DNA of 64,000 bases from Chitinophaga sp. XS-30 (GTDB taxonomy: Bacteria > Bacteroidota > Bacteroidia > Chitinophagales > Chitinophagaceae): assembly GCF_008086345.1 (NCBI RefSeq), contig NZ_CP043006.1, positions 5,454,032 through 5,518,031 on the forward strand. The letters are read 5' to 3'. The stretch's first letter is position 1. Each line of letters starts with the position of its first letter. Of the stretch, positions 51,998-59,998 are shown piece after piece. The notes under the pieces are model-generated. The model was not told the DNA's origin, did no database searches, and was given only the letters and a program-made list of their open reading frames with translations. The translations under genes were made by a program, and so were the position numbers.

Positions 51998-53059
51998 TCA
52001 TGGCCGTGTGAGGTTATTCCGCTGCAAAAAAGCCCGCACAAATGCATCATCCATATGTTCCGGATACGCGCGGCATATCCTGTCTATTTCCTCCAGCTGC
52101 CCCGGGGACAGTTTCTCTTGCGGGCTGAGGCACCAGATGCCTTCCATCAGCCCCTGCCGCCGCAGCACTTCATGTACACCGGCGATGGAACCTTTGTAGG
52201 CGTTGGCGGCATCAAAAATGGCGGCGTTCATATCCGTGACAATGGTGTTGAGCGTTAGCAGACGGTCAACATCTGCATAAGCATTGCCGATGCACTGTTT
52301 AACTTCGGCCAGATACTGCACCGCCTTGCCCGTCCAAACCGCCCAGTGGCCAAGTAATCCGCCGGTAAAGCGTTTTTCCGTTACTTTCCCGTTGACAACA
52401 AACCGGTATGGCGTCAGCAGGTCGATGATAATGTTATCATCATTACCCGTGTACAGCGCTATCTCCCCGCTTCTGCCGGAATCACATACAGCCCTGACCA
52501 CGTCAATGGTCTGATACCGGTTAAAGGCAGCGACCTTGATAGCGTGAACATTGGGGATCGATGCGAACTCCCGCCAGAAATCATAGCTCAGGCGGCGGCC
52601 GCCTACGGCGGGCTGGAGATAGAACCCGAACAACGGAATGATATCCGCTACCGCCTTCGCCCGTTCGATCAATGCTTTCTCCGAAAGTTCCGCCAGTCCG
52701 CCCGTGCTTAGCAGGCCAAGGTGATACCCGTATTTCCGGGCCAGTTCTGCATCCTTCAATGCGGCGTCAACCGGACCGCTGATGCCGGCCACTTTTATAA
52801 AAGGGCGTTCCGGCCCGGCTTTGTCGATCTCCTCCGCGGCCAGCCGCAGCACCGGTTCCAGGAGATTGAACGCGGGATCGCGGATCTCGAACTGCGTGGT
52901 ATGTACGCCTACGGCAACACCTCCCGCGCCGCTGGCCATGTAGTATCGTGTCAATGCCCGCTGCCGCTCCTCGTTCAACATCAGGTCCCTGTCCAGCGCA
53001 AGCGGATGCGCCGGGATCACTGTGCCTTCGTGCAGCAGGGAATAAATTCCTTGATTCAT
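51998..53059 (-). CDS. Dihydrodipicolinate synthase-family lyase/aldolase
   Basis: 353 residues, longer than DHDPS (about 290). TIM-barrel pattern with the Schiff-base Lys in VHAIKVAAFNRYQ, and the assisting Tyr in LFGFYLQPAVGG. The usual GTTGES loop is replaced by GVAVGVHTTQF, so lysine synthesis is unlikely. Family relatives act on 2-keto-3-deoxy sugar acids or sialic acid. It lies between an epimerase and a transporter in the same operon, which suggests a catabolic aldolase. Confidence 0.83.
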   Translation of the reverse strand: MNQGIYSLLHEGTVIPAHPLALDRDLMLNEERQRALTRYYMASGAGGVAVGVHTTQFEIRDPAFNLLEPVLRLAAEEIDKAGPERPFIKVAGISGPVDAALKDAELARKYGYHLGLLSTGGLAELSEKALIERAKAVADIIPLFGFYLQPAVGGRRLSYDFWREFASIPNVHAIKVAAFNRYQTIDVVRAVCDSGRSGEIALYTGNDDNIIIDLLTPYRFVVNGKVTEKRFTGGLLGHWAVWTGKAVQYLAEVKQCIGNAYADVDRLLTLNTIVTDMNAAIFDAANAYKGSIAGVHEVLRRQGLMEGIWCLSPQEKLSPGQLEEIDRICRAYPEHMDDAFVRAFLQRNNLTRP

Positions 53060-53065
53060 ATTGTA

Positions 53066-54082
53066 TCAGAATTGCCCTTTCCGCTGCTGGAAATGGGTGG
53101 GTTTATTGATGATTTTGCCGCCTTCGGACAGCCAGCGTGCGATGATATCGATCATCACTTTCAGCATCACCTTCGGATAGCCGAAAAGGTGAAAAGCTTC
53201 TGCGGCATTGCTGAGCAATGCGGTGGGCTGTTCTTCACCCGTGAACACCGGGCTTTGGCCGAGCCTTTTGCCGAACTCCTCCGCGATCCAGCGGACAGGT
53301 ATTGTTTCCGGACCGGTGACGTTCAATATTTTCGCAGGAAACGAACAGTGGTGCAGCGCCCTGATGGCCATCTCATTCGCATCGCCCTGCCATATCACAT
53401 TTACATGCCCCATCGCCAGGTCTATTGCCCTGCCTTCTTTTACAGACTTTGCTATCTCCAGCAATACGCCATAACTCACGTCATTGGCATAATTGAGCCG
53501 GAACATCAGCAACGGCGTTTGAAAAAGTGATGAATGATACTGGAAGATGCGTTCACGCCCGAGGCAGGACTGTGCATATTCGCCAATGGGGCCTGTCGCC
53601 TCCGTTTCATCCAGTCCGCCCTGAGCTACGGGACTTAGCGGGTACACGTTCCCGGTGGAGAAAACAACGATCCTTGCATCCCGGTATTTCTCCGCCACCT
53701 TCCCGGGGAGATAAGTGTTCATGGCCCAGGTGAAGGGTGCGTTGCCGGCGGTGCCGAACTTCGTACCGGCGAGATAAAGGACGTTGGGCACATCCGGCAG
53801 CGCTTTCAACTGATCTCCCTTTAAGAGATCGGCCGCAATCGTTTCAATGCCGCAGGCCTGAAGGTCTTCCGCCAGTCCGGCTTCGGAGAACCGCGAAGCG
53901 GCAATCACCTTTTTACCGGTTCCTGATTTGTCTATGGCCTGTTTGGCCAGCTTCGCCATGGCCGGGCCCATCTTGCCGCCTGCGCCGAGGATGAGGATAT
54001 CCCCTTCCAGTCGCGCTACATCATTGATGAGCGCTTCCGAAGGCGTTAACAGGCTGTCTACAATTTGTTCGATATGCTTCAT
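53066..54082 (-). CDS. NAD-dependent epimerase/dehydratase-family protein
   Basis: 338 residues. An extended N-terminus precedes the nucleotide-binding motif GAGGKMGPAMAKLAKQA, followed by VLYLAGTKFGTAG and VVFSTGNVYPLSP with the catalytic Ser/Thr. The usual YxxxK is replaced by a YAQSCLG segment, so the catalytic machinery is atypical. It heads the operon epimerase, DHDPS-family, Nramp-like, jelly-roll, sulfatase, with six bases to the next gene. A sugar dehydrogenase or epimerase role is inferred from context. Confidence 0.82.
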   Translation of the reverse strand: MKHIEQIVDSLLTPSEALINDVARLEGDILILGAGGKMGPAMAKLAKQAIDKSGTGKKVIAASRFSEAGLAEDLQACGIETIAADLLKGDQLKALPDVPNVLYLAGTKFGTAGNAPFTWAMNTYLPGKVAEKYRDARIVVFSTGNVYPLSPVAQGGLDETEATGPIGEYAQSCLGRERIFQYHSSLFQTPLLMFRLNYANDVSYGVLLEIAKSVKEGRAIDLAMGHVNVIWQGDANEMAIRALHHCSFPAKILNVTGPETIPVRWIAEEFGKRLGQSPVFTGEEQPTALLSNAAEAFHLFGYPKVMLKVMIDIIARWLSEGGKIINKPTHFQQRKGQF

Positions 54083-54453
54083 GCCAGATTGATTTATGAC
54101 AACTATCCGGAAATTATTTTCGTTTCCTGATGATTCAGGTTTAAAAATAATAAAATGATCCGAATTAGTAAGGAAATAAAAATGAATTTATATTTCGTAA
54201 CATTATTTATCACATGCACGGAGGAACATTTCATTGAATCACCATATGCATACCAAGAACAATCGGTTGTTCCACGGCAACGCACAGATAACCGCTAAAA
54301 AACAGGCTTAAACCTTCTTTATTTTCAGCATGAGGCGTTTTTGTTCCAATTATTTCATGCAATCGGTTCCATTTTTACGTTTTTTGTTCGATATTAGCTG
54401 GAACAGGGAGCGTATTCCTGGCAAACCCAAAACGAATCGATCACATTCCACAT
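54083..54453. promoter_or_regulatory. Divergent control region with a palindromic candidate operator
   Basis: This 371-base gap between two divergent glycan genes holds no gene. At 54257-54272, GAACAATCGGTTGTTC is a palindrome with one central mismatch, the size of a LacI- or GntR-family site. Related partial copies follow: CAATCGGTT near 54360, TTGTTCCAA near 54340, and TGTTC/GAACA arms near 54386-54406. AT-rich sequence at 54120-54210 could carry promoters. No clear TAnnTTTG was found. Confidence 0.4.
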
Positions 54454-55695
54454 ATGAAATATCTTTTTTGCATACTGATAACCGCTTTCGCCTTTACGGC
54501 ATCCCGCGCGCAAAGAATAGCGGAATTGACCGTTCATACAAACGGGTCAATGCCGGGCACGGATATTCCCGTTAGTATAAACCTGGACGGGATAACGCTT
54601 TTGCCCGAAACCGCGATCACACTGGTGGAAGTGAAAAACGGGAAACGGCTGCCGGTGGCCTGCCAGATCGAAAACAAAGGCAGGCGGACCTTGTACTGGA
54701 TCATTCACCGGGACGATCCAAAGACTTCAAAACGGGTATTTGAATTGGTGAAAGGAACGCCCAGAGAAACGGCCCCATCGGTACAGGTTACAAAAGAAAC
54801 GGGTGCATTGGTGATCAGCGCCGGTCAAAAAAAATTACTGCAATACAATTACAAAACGCATTATCCCCCTGCGGGAGCAGACACGGCCTTTAAACGCAGC
54901 GGGTTTATTCATCCGCTGTGGACACCGCACGGACAGGCTCTGACGCGCATCAATCCCCCCGATCATTATCACCACTACGGATTATGGAACCCATGGACAA
55001 AGGTGCTGTTCGAAGGCGAGACGGTTGATTTCTGGAACCTGAAGGATAAAAAAGGGACGGTTCGTTTTGCGGATTTTGTATCTCTCGAACAGGGTGCGGT
55101 GTACGGCGGTTACCAGGTCTTGCATCAGCATGTTGTATTTAAAAAGGACGGGAGTGAAAAAATAGCCATCAATGAGCTGCAGTCCGTCCGTATTTATCAG
55201 CCTTCAGCTTTTCAGGATTATTACCTGGCCGATGTTACCATACAGCTTAACTGTGCTGCCGGCAGCCCGGTTGTTCTGCAGGAATACCGCTATGGCGGGT
55301 TAGGATGGCGGGCCACAGCGGACTGGAACAAGCACAACAGTGAAATGCTCACCTCTGAAGGAAATACCCGTAAAGATGCAGATGGTTCAAAGGCCCGTTG
55401 GGTGATCGTTCAGGGAAGCCTCGGCCAGGATTATGGCGGAGCGGTAATGATGTCATATCCCGTCAACTACAATTATCCCGAACCACTTCGGATATGGCCC
55501 GAGAATATCATGCCCGATGGCGATGTTTACGCAAATTTTTCGCCTACAAAGGATATGGACTGGACATTGGAACCGGGACATGACTACGTTCTGAAATATC
55601 GCTTCCTGGTATTTAATGGCAAATTCGATCAGAAAAAGGCAGAAGCGGCATGGCAATATTTTGCCCATCCTCCTGAAATATCAGTGAAGCAATAG
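54454..55695 (+). CDS. PmoA-family (DUF6807) exported protein
   Basis: 413 residues with a signal peptide (YLFCILITAFAFTASRAQ). The family block is GFIHPLWTPHGQALTRINPP followed by DHYHHYGLWNPWTKV. Despite the name methane oxygenase PmoA used in databases, these are not methane oxygenases. They occur in Bacteroidota and Planctomycetota carbohydrate loci and have no established activity that I know. The His-rich segment could bind metal. Gfo/Idh follows 32 bases later, a recurrent pairing. Confidence 0.85.
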   Translation: MKYLFCILITAFAFTASRAQRIAELTVHTNGSMPGTDIPVSINLDGITLLPETAITLVEVKNGKRLPVACQIENKGRRTLYWIIHRDDPKTSKRVFELVKGTPRETAPSVQVTKETGALVISAGQKKLLQYNYKTHYPPAGADTAFKRSGFIHPLWTPHGQALTRINPPDHYHHYGLWNPWTKVLFEGETVDFWNLKDKKGTVRFADFVSLEQGAVYGGYQVLHQHVVFKKDGSEKIAINELQSVRIYQPSAFQDYYLADVTIQLNCAAGSPVVLQEYRYGGLGWRATADWNKHNSEMLTSEGNTRKDADGSKARWVIVQGSLGQDYGGAVMMSYPVNYNYPEPLRIWPENIMPDGDVYANFSPTKDMDWTLEPGHDYVLKYRFLVFNGKFDQKKAEAAWQYFAHPPEISVKQ

Positions 55696-55727
55696 CATCC
55701 GTTCACGTATAAAAATTCTGTTACGTT

Positions 55728-57149
55728 ATGAGAAAGCCCGACAAATCAGCCTGCAACCGCAGGGATTTCCTTAAAACAGCTGCAAAAAGCGCATTGGCCG
55801 GAACGGTTGCCATAAGCGGATTTCCTGCCATTGTACCTTCGACGGTATTCGGCAAAACGGCGCCCAGCAACAAGATCAATATCGGACAGATAGGCTGCGG
55901 CCGGATCGCGAGAGGACATGATCTGCCCGAAACGTTTAAACATGACGCCGCCCGCATTATTGCCGTCAGTGATGTGGATAGCCACCGGCAGGCATCATGT
56001 AAAAAACTGATCGAAGGCTGGTACGAAAAGAAAACAGGCAAATCAGATTATATAGCTGTCAAAGCGTATGATGATTACCATGATCTGCTGGCCAATAAGG
56101 ACATAGATGCGGTGATCATCAGCACACCTGACCACTGGCATGCGCAACCCGCTATTGAAGCCGCACTGGCCGGCAAGCATATTTATTTGCAAAAACCCAC
56201 TTCTCTCACCATTGAGGAAGGACGGATGATGAGTGATATCGTGCGCAAAACAGGTGTGACCTTTCAGCTTGGCAGCCAGCAACGGTCAGTACAACCCTGG
56301 CCCCAGTTCAAAAAAGCCTGCGAGCTCGTAAGGAACGGTCATATCGGGGAATTGCATACCGTCCGGATCGGCCTTCCTTTTGACCCTCCCGGAGGCGATA
56401 CTACGGAAATGCCGGTTCCGGGGCATCTGCATTACGACAGGTGGCTGGGATCTACGCCTTATATCTATTATACCAGGGACCGTGTGCATCCCGACAATGT
56501 AAACGGGCGGGGAGGCTGGCTGCGATGCGAACAGTTTGGCGCAGGAATGATCACCGGCTGGGGCGTTCATCATATAGATATCGCACACTGGGGAATGGAT
56601 ACAGAATACACCGGGCCGATCGAAATAGAAGCCACCGCCGAATTTCCCGAAACAGGATTGTGGAATGTGCATGGCAGGTACGAAGTAAACGCGTTGTATG
56701 CAACCGGAGTGAAGATGCAGATCGGAGGAGATAACCCGAACGGGGTCCGTTTTGAAGGCAGCAAAGGATGGATATTTGTAACCAGGGGAAACGTAGGCGT
56801 AACCGCAACCGATCCGGGAAGCGGGGATAACAACAAACCTTTCCAGGCAAGCGATCCCGGGATTTTACAGGCAGAAACCGGGCCGAAAGACATCCGGCTT
56901 TACAGCAGCGCTGAACAGCATGCCAACTGGCTGGATTGCATCCAGAACAAAAAACAGACGATCAGTCCCGCCGAGGTAGCTCACCGCTCATGCAGCGCCT
57001 GCCTTGTAGCGCATATTGCCATGAAAGTGCCGGGCAAGTTGTATTGGGACCCGGAGAAGGAAACGTTCAGGAACAACACAGAAGCCAACAAATGGCTATC
57101 CCGGCCGCAGCGCTACCCATATGGCACAAATTATATCCTGCATACGTAA
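55728..57149 (+). CDS. Tat-exported Gfo/Idh/MocA-family oxidoreductase
   Basis: 473 residues. A Tat-like signal (NRRDFLKTAAKSALAGTVAI) precedes the Rossmann fold (INIGQIGCGRIARGHDLPET). The QKP motif carries the catalytic Lys (HIYLQKPTSLTIEEGRMMSD), followed by FQLGSQQRSVQPW and YDRWLGSTPYIYYTRDRVHP. The QKP and GSQQRS blocks are those of exported glycoside 3-dehydrogenases. Together with the PmoA-like protein it forms a two-gene unit, possibly for oxidation of a glycan end. It converges with yjbQ, five bases apart. Confidence 0.9.
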   Translation: MRKPDKSACNRRDFLKTAAKSALAGTVAISGFPAIVPSTVFGKTAPSNKINIGQIGCGRIARGHDLPETFKHDAARIIAVSDVDSHRQASCKKLIEGWYEKKTGKSDYIAVKAYDDYHDLLANKDIDAVIISTPDHWHAQPAIEAALAGKHIYLQKPTSLTIEEGRMMSDIVRKTGVTFQLGSQQRSVQPWPQFKKACELVRNGHIGELHTVRIGLPFDPPGGDTTEMPVPGHLHYDRWLGSTPYIYYTRDRVHPDNVNGRGGWLRCEQFGAGMITGWGVHHIDIAHWGMDTEYTGPIEIEATAEFPETGLWNVHGRYEVNALYATGVKMQIGGDNPNGVRFEGSKGWIFVTRGNVGVTATDPGSGDNNKPFQASDPGILQAETGPKDIRLYSSAEQHANWLDCIQNKKQTISPAEVAHRSCSACLVAHIAMKVPGKLYWDPEKETFRNNTEANKWLSRPQRYPYGTNYILHT

Positions 57150-57153
57150 CAAG

Positions 57154-57576
57154 CTATTCTCCCCAGACCGTGATCACCAGCTTCCTTCTGCCGCCATGAT
57201 CGCGGTGCTCGCATAAATAAACGCCCTGCCACATCCCCAGCGCCAGGCGGCCGTTACGCACCGGTATCATTACCGAGCTTCCCAGTAAAGCCGCCTTGAG
57301 ATGCGCCGGCATATCATCCGGCCCCTCATCGTTATGCACATAATCGGGATCATTTTCCGGGACCGATTTGGAAAAGTAGGTTTCAAAATCTTTTCTGACG
57401 GTGGGGTCTGCATTCTCATTGATCGTCAGCGAAGCGGAAGTATGCTGGATAAATACCTGGCAGATGCCGGTTTTGAATGCGGCGATCTGGGGTATTGCCT
57501 GGATGATCTCTGTAGTGATCAGGTGGAAACCTCTGGGCCTTGGGTTCAGTTCAAGTGTTTGCTGATGTATTTTCAT
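57154..57576 (-). CDS. YjbQ-family (UPF0047) protein
   Basis: 140 residues. Family blocks FIQHTSASLTINENADPTVR, then HLKAALLGSSVMIPVRNGRL and MWQGVYLCEHRD contain the conserved His and Glu. YjbQ proteins show weak thiamine-phosphate synthase activity and their true role is uncertain. A lone gene between the glycan island and tRNA-Gln. Confidence 0.92.
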   Translation of the reverse strand: MKIHQQTLELNPRPRGFHLITTEIIQAIPQIAAFKTGICQVFIQHTSASLTINENADPTVRKDFETYFSKSVPENDPDYVHNDEGPDDMPAHLKAALLGSSVMIPVRNGRLALGMWQGVYLCEHRDHGGRRKLVITVWGE

Positions 57577-57644
57577 GGGCTGCTTTTTAGGAAGCGATCG
57601 TGCCGCAATAAATTACGCTGCGTGAAAGGAGAGTCAACCGCCTG

Positions 57645-57686
57645 CAAAGAAAAAGGCTGAAACACTTATCAGAGCGCTTCAGCCTT
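57645..57686 (-). terminator. Terminator of tRNA-Gln(TTG)
   Basis: AAGGCTGAA (57653-57661) pairs with TTCAGCCTT (57678-57686). On the minus strand the stem lies directly after the tRNA 3' end and is followed by a TTTC-rich tail (57645-57652). Confidence 0.7.
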
Positions 57687-57687
57687 G

Positions 57688-57758
57688 TTGCCTCACCAGG
57701 ATTCGAACCTAGACAAACAGAACCAAAATCTGTCGTACTACCATTATACTATGAGGCA
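57688..57758 (-). tRNA. tRNA-Gln (anticodon TTG)
   Basis: On the minus strand TGCCTCA and TGAGGCA form the acceptor stem. The D-arm TAGTATAATGGTAGTAC is identical to that of the tRNA at 21864, the anticodon stem ACAGA/TCTGT encloses TTTTGGT (anticodon TTG), and the T-arm contains GGTTCGAATCC. Discriminator A, no encoded CCA. Confidence 0.93.
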
Positions 57759-57828
57759 ATCATTCAATTGGGATTGCAAAAGTAGAACTTTTTTCATTTT
57801 TGCAAAATAAACTTACGACTTTTTTGCG

Positions 57829-57862
57829 AAAAACCCTGAGTCTCAATCCCATGGCTACTCAG
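57829..57862 (-). terminator. Terminator overlapping the end of the GT9 gene
   Basis: CTGAGT (57836-57841) pairs with ACTCAG (57857-57862), which contains the GT9 stop codon. On the minus strand it is followed by GGTTTTT. Short stem but good position and T-tract. Confidence 0.5.
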
Positions 57863-58875
57863 CGCAGTCCCAGTACAGCTGCGGCACGCTCCGTCACCCG
57901 TTCGGGAGCAAGTTGCTCCATACAGGCATGATCTCCACGAAAACAGGGTTTATTGCCGAATACCGAACACGGCCGGCAATACAGATCGATCTGCACAGCA
58001 TTTTCCTCCGGCTGCCCGAACCCCATAAATCCCGCATAAGGATGCGTAGCGCCCCAAATGGATACAACCGGCACACCAGACAGCGATGCCAGGTGCATAT
58101 TGGCGGAATCCATACTGACCATCAGGTCCAGCCCGCTGATAATGGCCAGCTCTTCCGCAAGGCTGTAACGGCCCGCCACCACTTCCAGCCGGGGATATTT
58201 CCCGGCCAGCGCGGTCAGTTGGGCGGTCTCCTGTTTTCCGCCGCCGAAAAGGCTGATATCCACATCCGGATATTCCAGCAGCCGGCGGATCACGGCTTCC
58301 ATTTTTGCCAGCGGATAGGTTTTCTCGCGATAGGTAGCAAACGGCGCGATGCCTATCTTCCGGCGGCCGGTAAGGTGCTGTTCCCGCTGCGGCACACGGT
58401 CCGAAGGAGCGTATCCCAATAACCGGAACACGTTGCGGTAACGTTGTACTGTTGTTGTGAGCGGCCTCAACACTTTATTGTCCTTGCTTGTCAGTTGTTT
58501 CTTCGATGCCCTGCCCTTGTCGATCACCGCCACAGGGATACCTGCCATCCGGTAGAAACTGCGCAGTATGCGGGAACGCAGCACATGATGCAGGTCCGCC
58601 ACTGCCGATATTCCCGGGTGCGCTTTGCGCAGGGCGGTAAACAGGCGGTACAGTCCAGGCACACCTTTATGAACGCCTTTGAGGTCTGCCGGGTAAAAGA
58701 TCAGCCGGGGAATACCCTCGCAAAGCGCTTCCCAGTTCCGGTTGGTCACAAACACGATGGTCAGCTCCGGATGGGCTTCCAGCACCTGTTTCATGACGGG
58801 AATGGTCATGGCTACATCTCCGAAAGCGGAAAAACGGATGGCCAGGATGGTATGGGCGTTATGGCTTTTGCCCAT
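57859..58875 (-). CDS. Glycosyltransferase family 9 (heptosyltransferase-like)
   Basis: 338 residues. GT9 pattern: ILAIRFSAFGDVAMTIPVMK at the N-terminus, IGIAPFATYREKTYPLAKME, ISLFGGGKQE, and VSMDSANMHLASLSGVPVVS, then IWGATHPYAGFMGF at the nucleotide-sugar site. A Cys-rich segment follows (LYCRPCSVFGNKPCFRGDHA). It probably adds a sugar to lipopolysaccharide core or a related surface glycan. The start overlaps the end of the DUF4254 gene by 17 bases, so the two are coupled. Confidence 0.9.
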   Translation of the reverse strand: MGKSHNAHTILAIRFSAFGDVAMTIPVMKQVLEAHPELTIVFVTNRNWEALCEGIPRLIFYPADLKGVHKGVPGLYRLFTALRKAHPGISAVADLHHVLRSRILRSFYRMAGIPVAVIDKGRASKKQLTSKDNKVLRPLTTTVQRYRNVFRLLGYAPSDRVPQREQHLTGRRKIGIAPFATYREKTYPLAKMEAVIRRLLEYPDVDISLFGGGKQETAQLTALAGKYPRLEVVAGRYSLAEELAIISGLDLMVSMDSANMHLASLSGVPVVSIWGATHPYAGFMGFGQPEENAVQIDLYCRPCSVFGNKPCFRGDHACMEQLAPERVTERAAAVLGLR

Positions 58876-59464
58876 AGAGTACGGGGTTAAGCGAGGGATC
58901 GTTGTACATTTTCATCTGCCGGTACACCTTCATGTACTTGCGGCCCTGGCTGATGTCTTCCAGCAGCTCTTCGATGGCCCGGGAGAGATCGGTCTGCTGG
59001 TCCAGCAGAATATCCAGTTTCGCCTGACAGGCAGCGCGGTGTTCCGGTGTGGCATCCGGACGCTGTGCCTCTTCCCGCATATGGTAGATCTTGAGACTGA
59101 GAATGGACAGGCGGTCGATTGCCCAGGCGGGGCTTTCCGTATTGATAGAAGCTTCCGGCAGGGGCTTCACTTCTTTATACTTTTCAAGGAAATAACTGTC
59201 GATATACTCCACCATATCGGTACGTTCCTGGTTGGAGCGGTCTATCCAGCGTTTGAGCTTCAGCGCTTCCACAGGGTCTATCTCCGGGTCCCGCACCACA
59301 TCCTCCAGATGCCATTGCACGGTATCGATCCAGTTCTTGGCATACAGCAGATGCTCGATCTTGTTGCCTTCATAAGGATTTTCAATGGGCCGGTAAATGT
59401 CATTATTCACATGATAGTCCCGGATGCTCTGTTCGAAAACGTTCTTGGATAGTGCGGTAAACAT
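58859..59464 (-). CDS. DUF4254 protein
   Basis: 201 residues, cytoplasmic and mainly helical and charged (NKIEHLLYAKNWIDTVQWHL, AIDRLSILSLKIYHMREEAQ, LLDQQTDLSRAIEELLEDIS). No catalytic motif is apparent. DUF4254 genes recur beside GT9 genes in Bacteroidota, so a role in surface-glycan assembly is likely but undefined. ATG 59464 is chosen over an upstream in-frame ATG at 59488 because a TACTTTTG promoter element ends five bases before it. Confidence 0.82.
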   Translation of the reverse strand: MFTALSKNVFEQSIRDYHVNNDIYRPIENPYEGNKIEHLLYAKNWIDTVQWHLEDVVRDPEIDPVEALKLKRWIDRSNQERTDMVEYIDSYFLEKYKEVKPLPEASINTESPAWAIDRLSILSLKIYHMREEAQRPDATPEHRAACQAKLDILLDQQTDLSRAIEELLEDISQGRKYMKVYRQMKMYNDPSLNPVLYGQKP

Positions 59465-59468
59465 GCAG

Positions 59469-59476
59469 CAAAAGTA
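59469..59476 (-). promoter_or_regulatory. -7 element immediately before the DUF4254 gene
   Basis: Minus-strand TACTTTTG fits TAnnTTTG and is followed by CTGC and the ATG. The spacing is the same four bases as for ubiX, suggesting a leaderless or very short-leader mRNA. Confidence 0.5.
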
Positions 59477-59998
59477 AAAAAAAAGCACACTGTAGATACA
59501 ATGTGCCGGGCATAAATCATGTGAATGTTCGAGAATGCAATTGTGTAGGCTTCTAATGGTTCTCTAAAAAGAGGGCTTTTCAAAAACTTTTGCCATTACA
59601 ACTGGTACAGGCCGTTTCCAGCCAGCAAATATTTTATATATGTAAACAATAAAAACCTTGCGAAGGAATCATTGTCTTTTATGGTCAGGTGTTTGTTCTT
59701 GGAATTTCGGGTCACATAGTCATACAGGGTAAGAGGCCGGATTGTTGGCATTACTTAAGCTAAATCTGGTTGTAAATTACAACAGGCAACTGAGATAATT
59801 TCGCAGTGGGGGGATTTTTTGACAATTACGAAAAATCCGTTTGCAAGTGCTTAAGAATCAAAAAGGAAGGGACTGTGCGGACAGGCAATTCGGATATCCC
59901 GGATACCGGCCGGGCACAAAATCGCGCCCGCGAGCCGGTAAAACAAGGTGAATTACGATCAGCAGCGTCCCTTCCTTTGGGGGTTATTCAGTTCAGCA
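59477..59998. other. Gene-free gap containing a palindrome and a structured element
   Basis: No credible gene. GTTGTAA-A-TTACAAC at 59769-59783 is a perfect 15-base palindrome with a single central base, a possible repressor site. At 59862-59978 a 12-base inverted repeat encloses nested stems (separate entry). The stretch 59520-59760 is AT-rich with no pattern that I recognise. Confidence 0.45.
59862..59978 (-). ncRNA. Possible structured RNA or complex terminator
   Basis: AAAGGAAGGGAC (59862-59873) and GTCCCTTCCTTT (59967-59978) are exact inverted repeats 93 bases apart. Nested inside are TACCGGC with GCCGGTA, CGGGC with GCCCG, and the palindrome GGATATCC. On the minus strand the outer stem is followed by TTTTGATT. 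It lies 20 bases past the end of the EEP lipoprotein gene, so it may be the operon's 3' end. A separate RNA is possible but unproven. Confidence 0.35.

Noticed and set aside
54454-55695. Methane monooxygenase subunit
   Set aside because: The database name PmoA is misleading; the protein is a soluble exported DUF6807 type in a glycan locus.
57154-57576. Link between YjbQ and the neighbouring Gfo/Idh gene
   Set aside because: The genes are convergent with only chance proximity, and YjbQ is a widespread lone gene.
59862-59978. Retron-like inverted repeats
   Set aside because: The outer repeat resembles msr-msd ends, but no reverse transcriptase gene is nearby.
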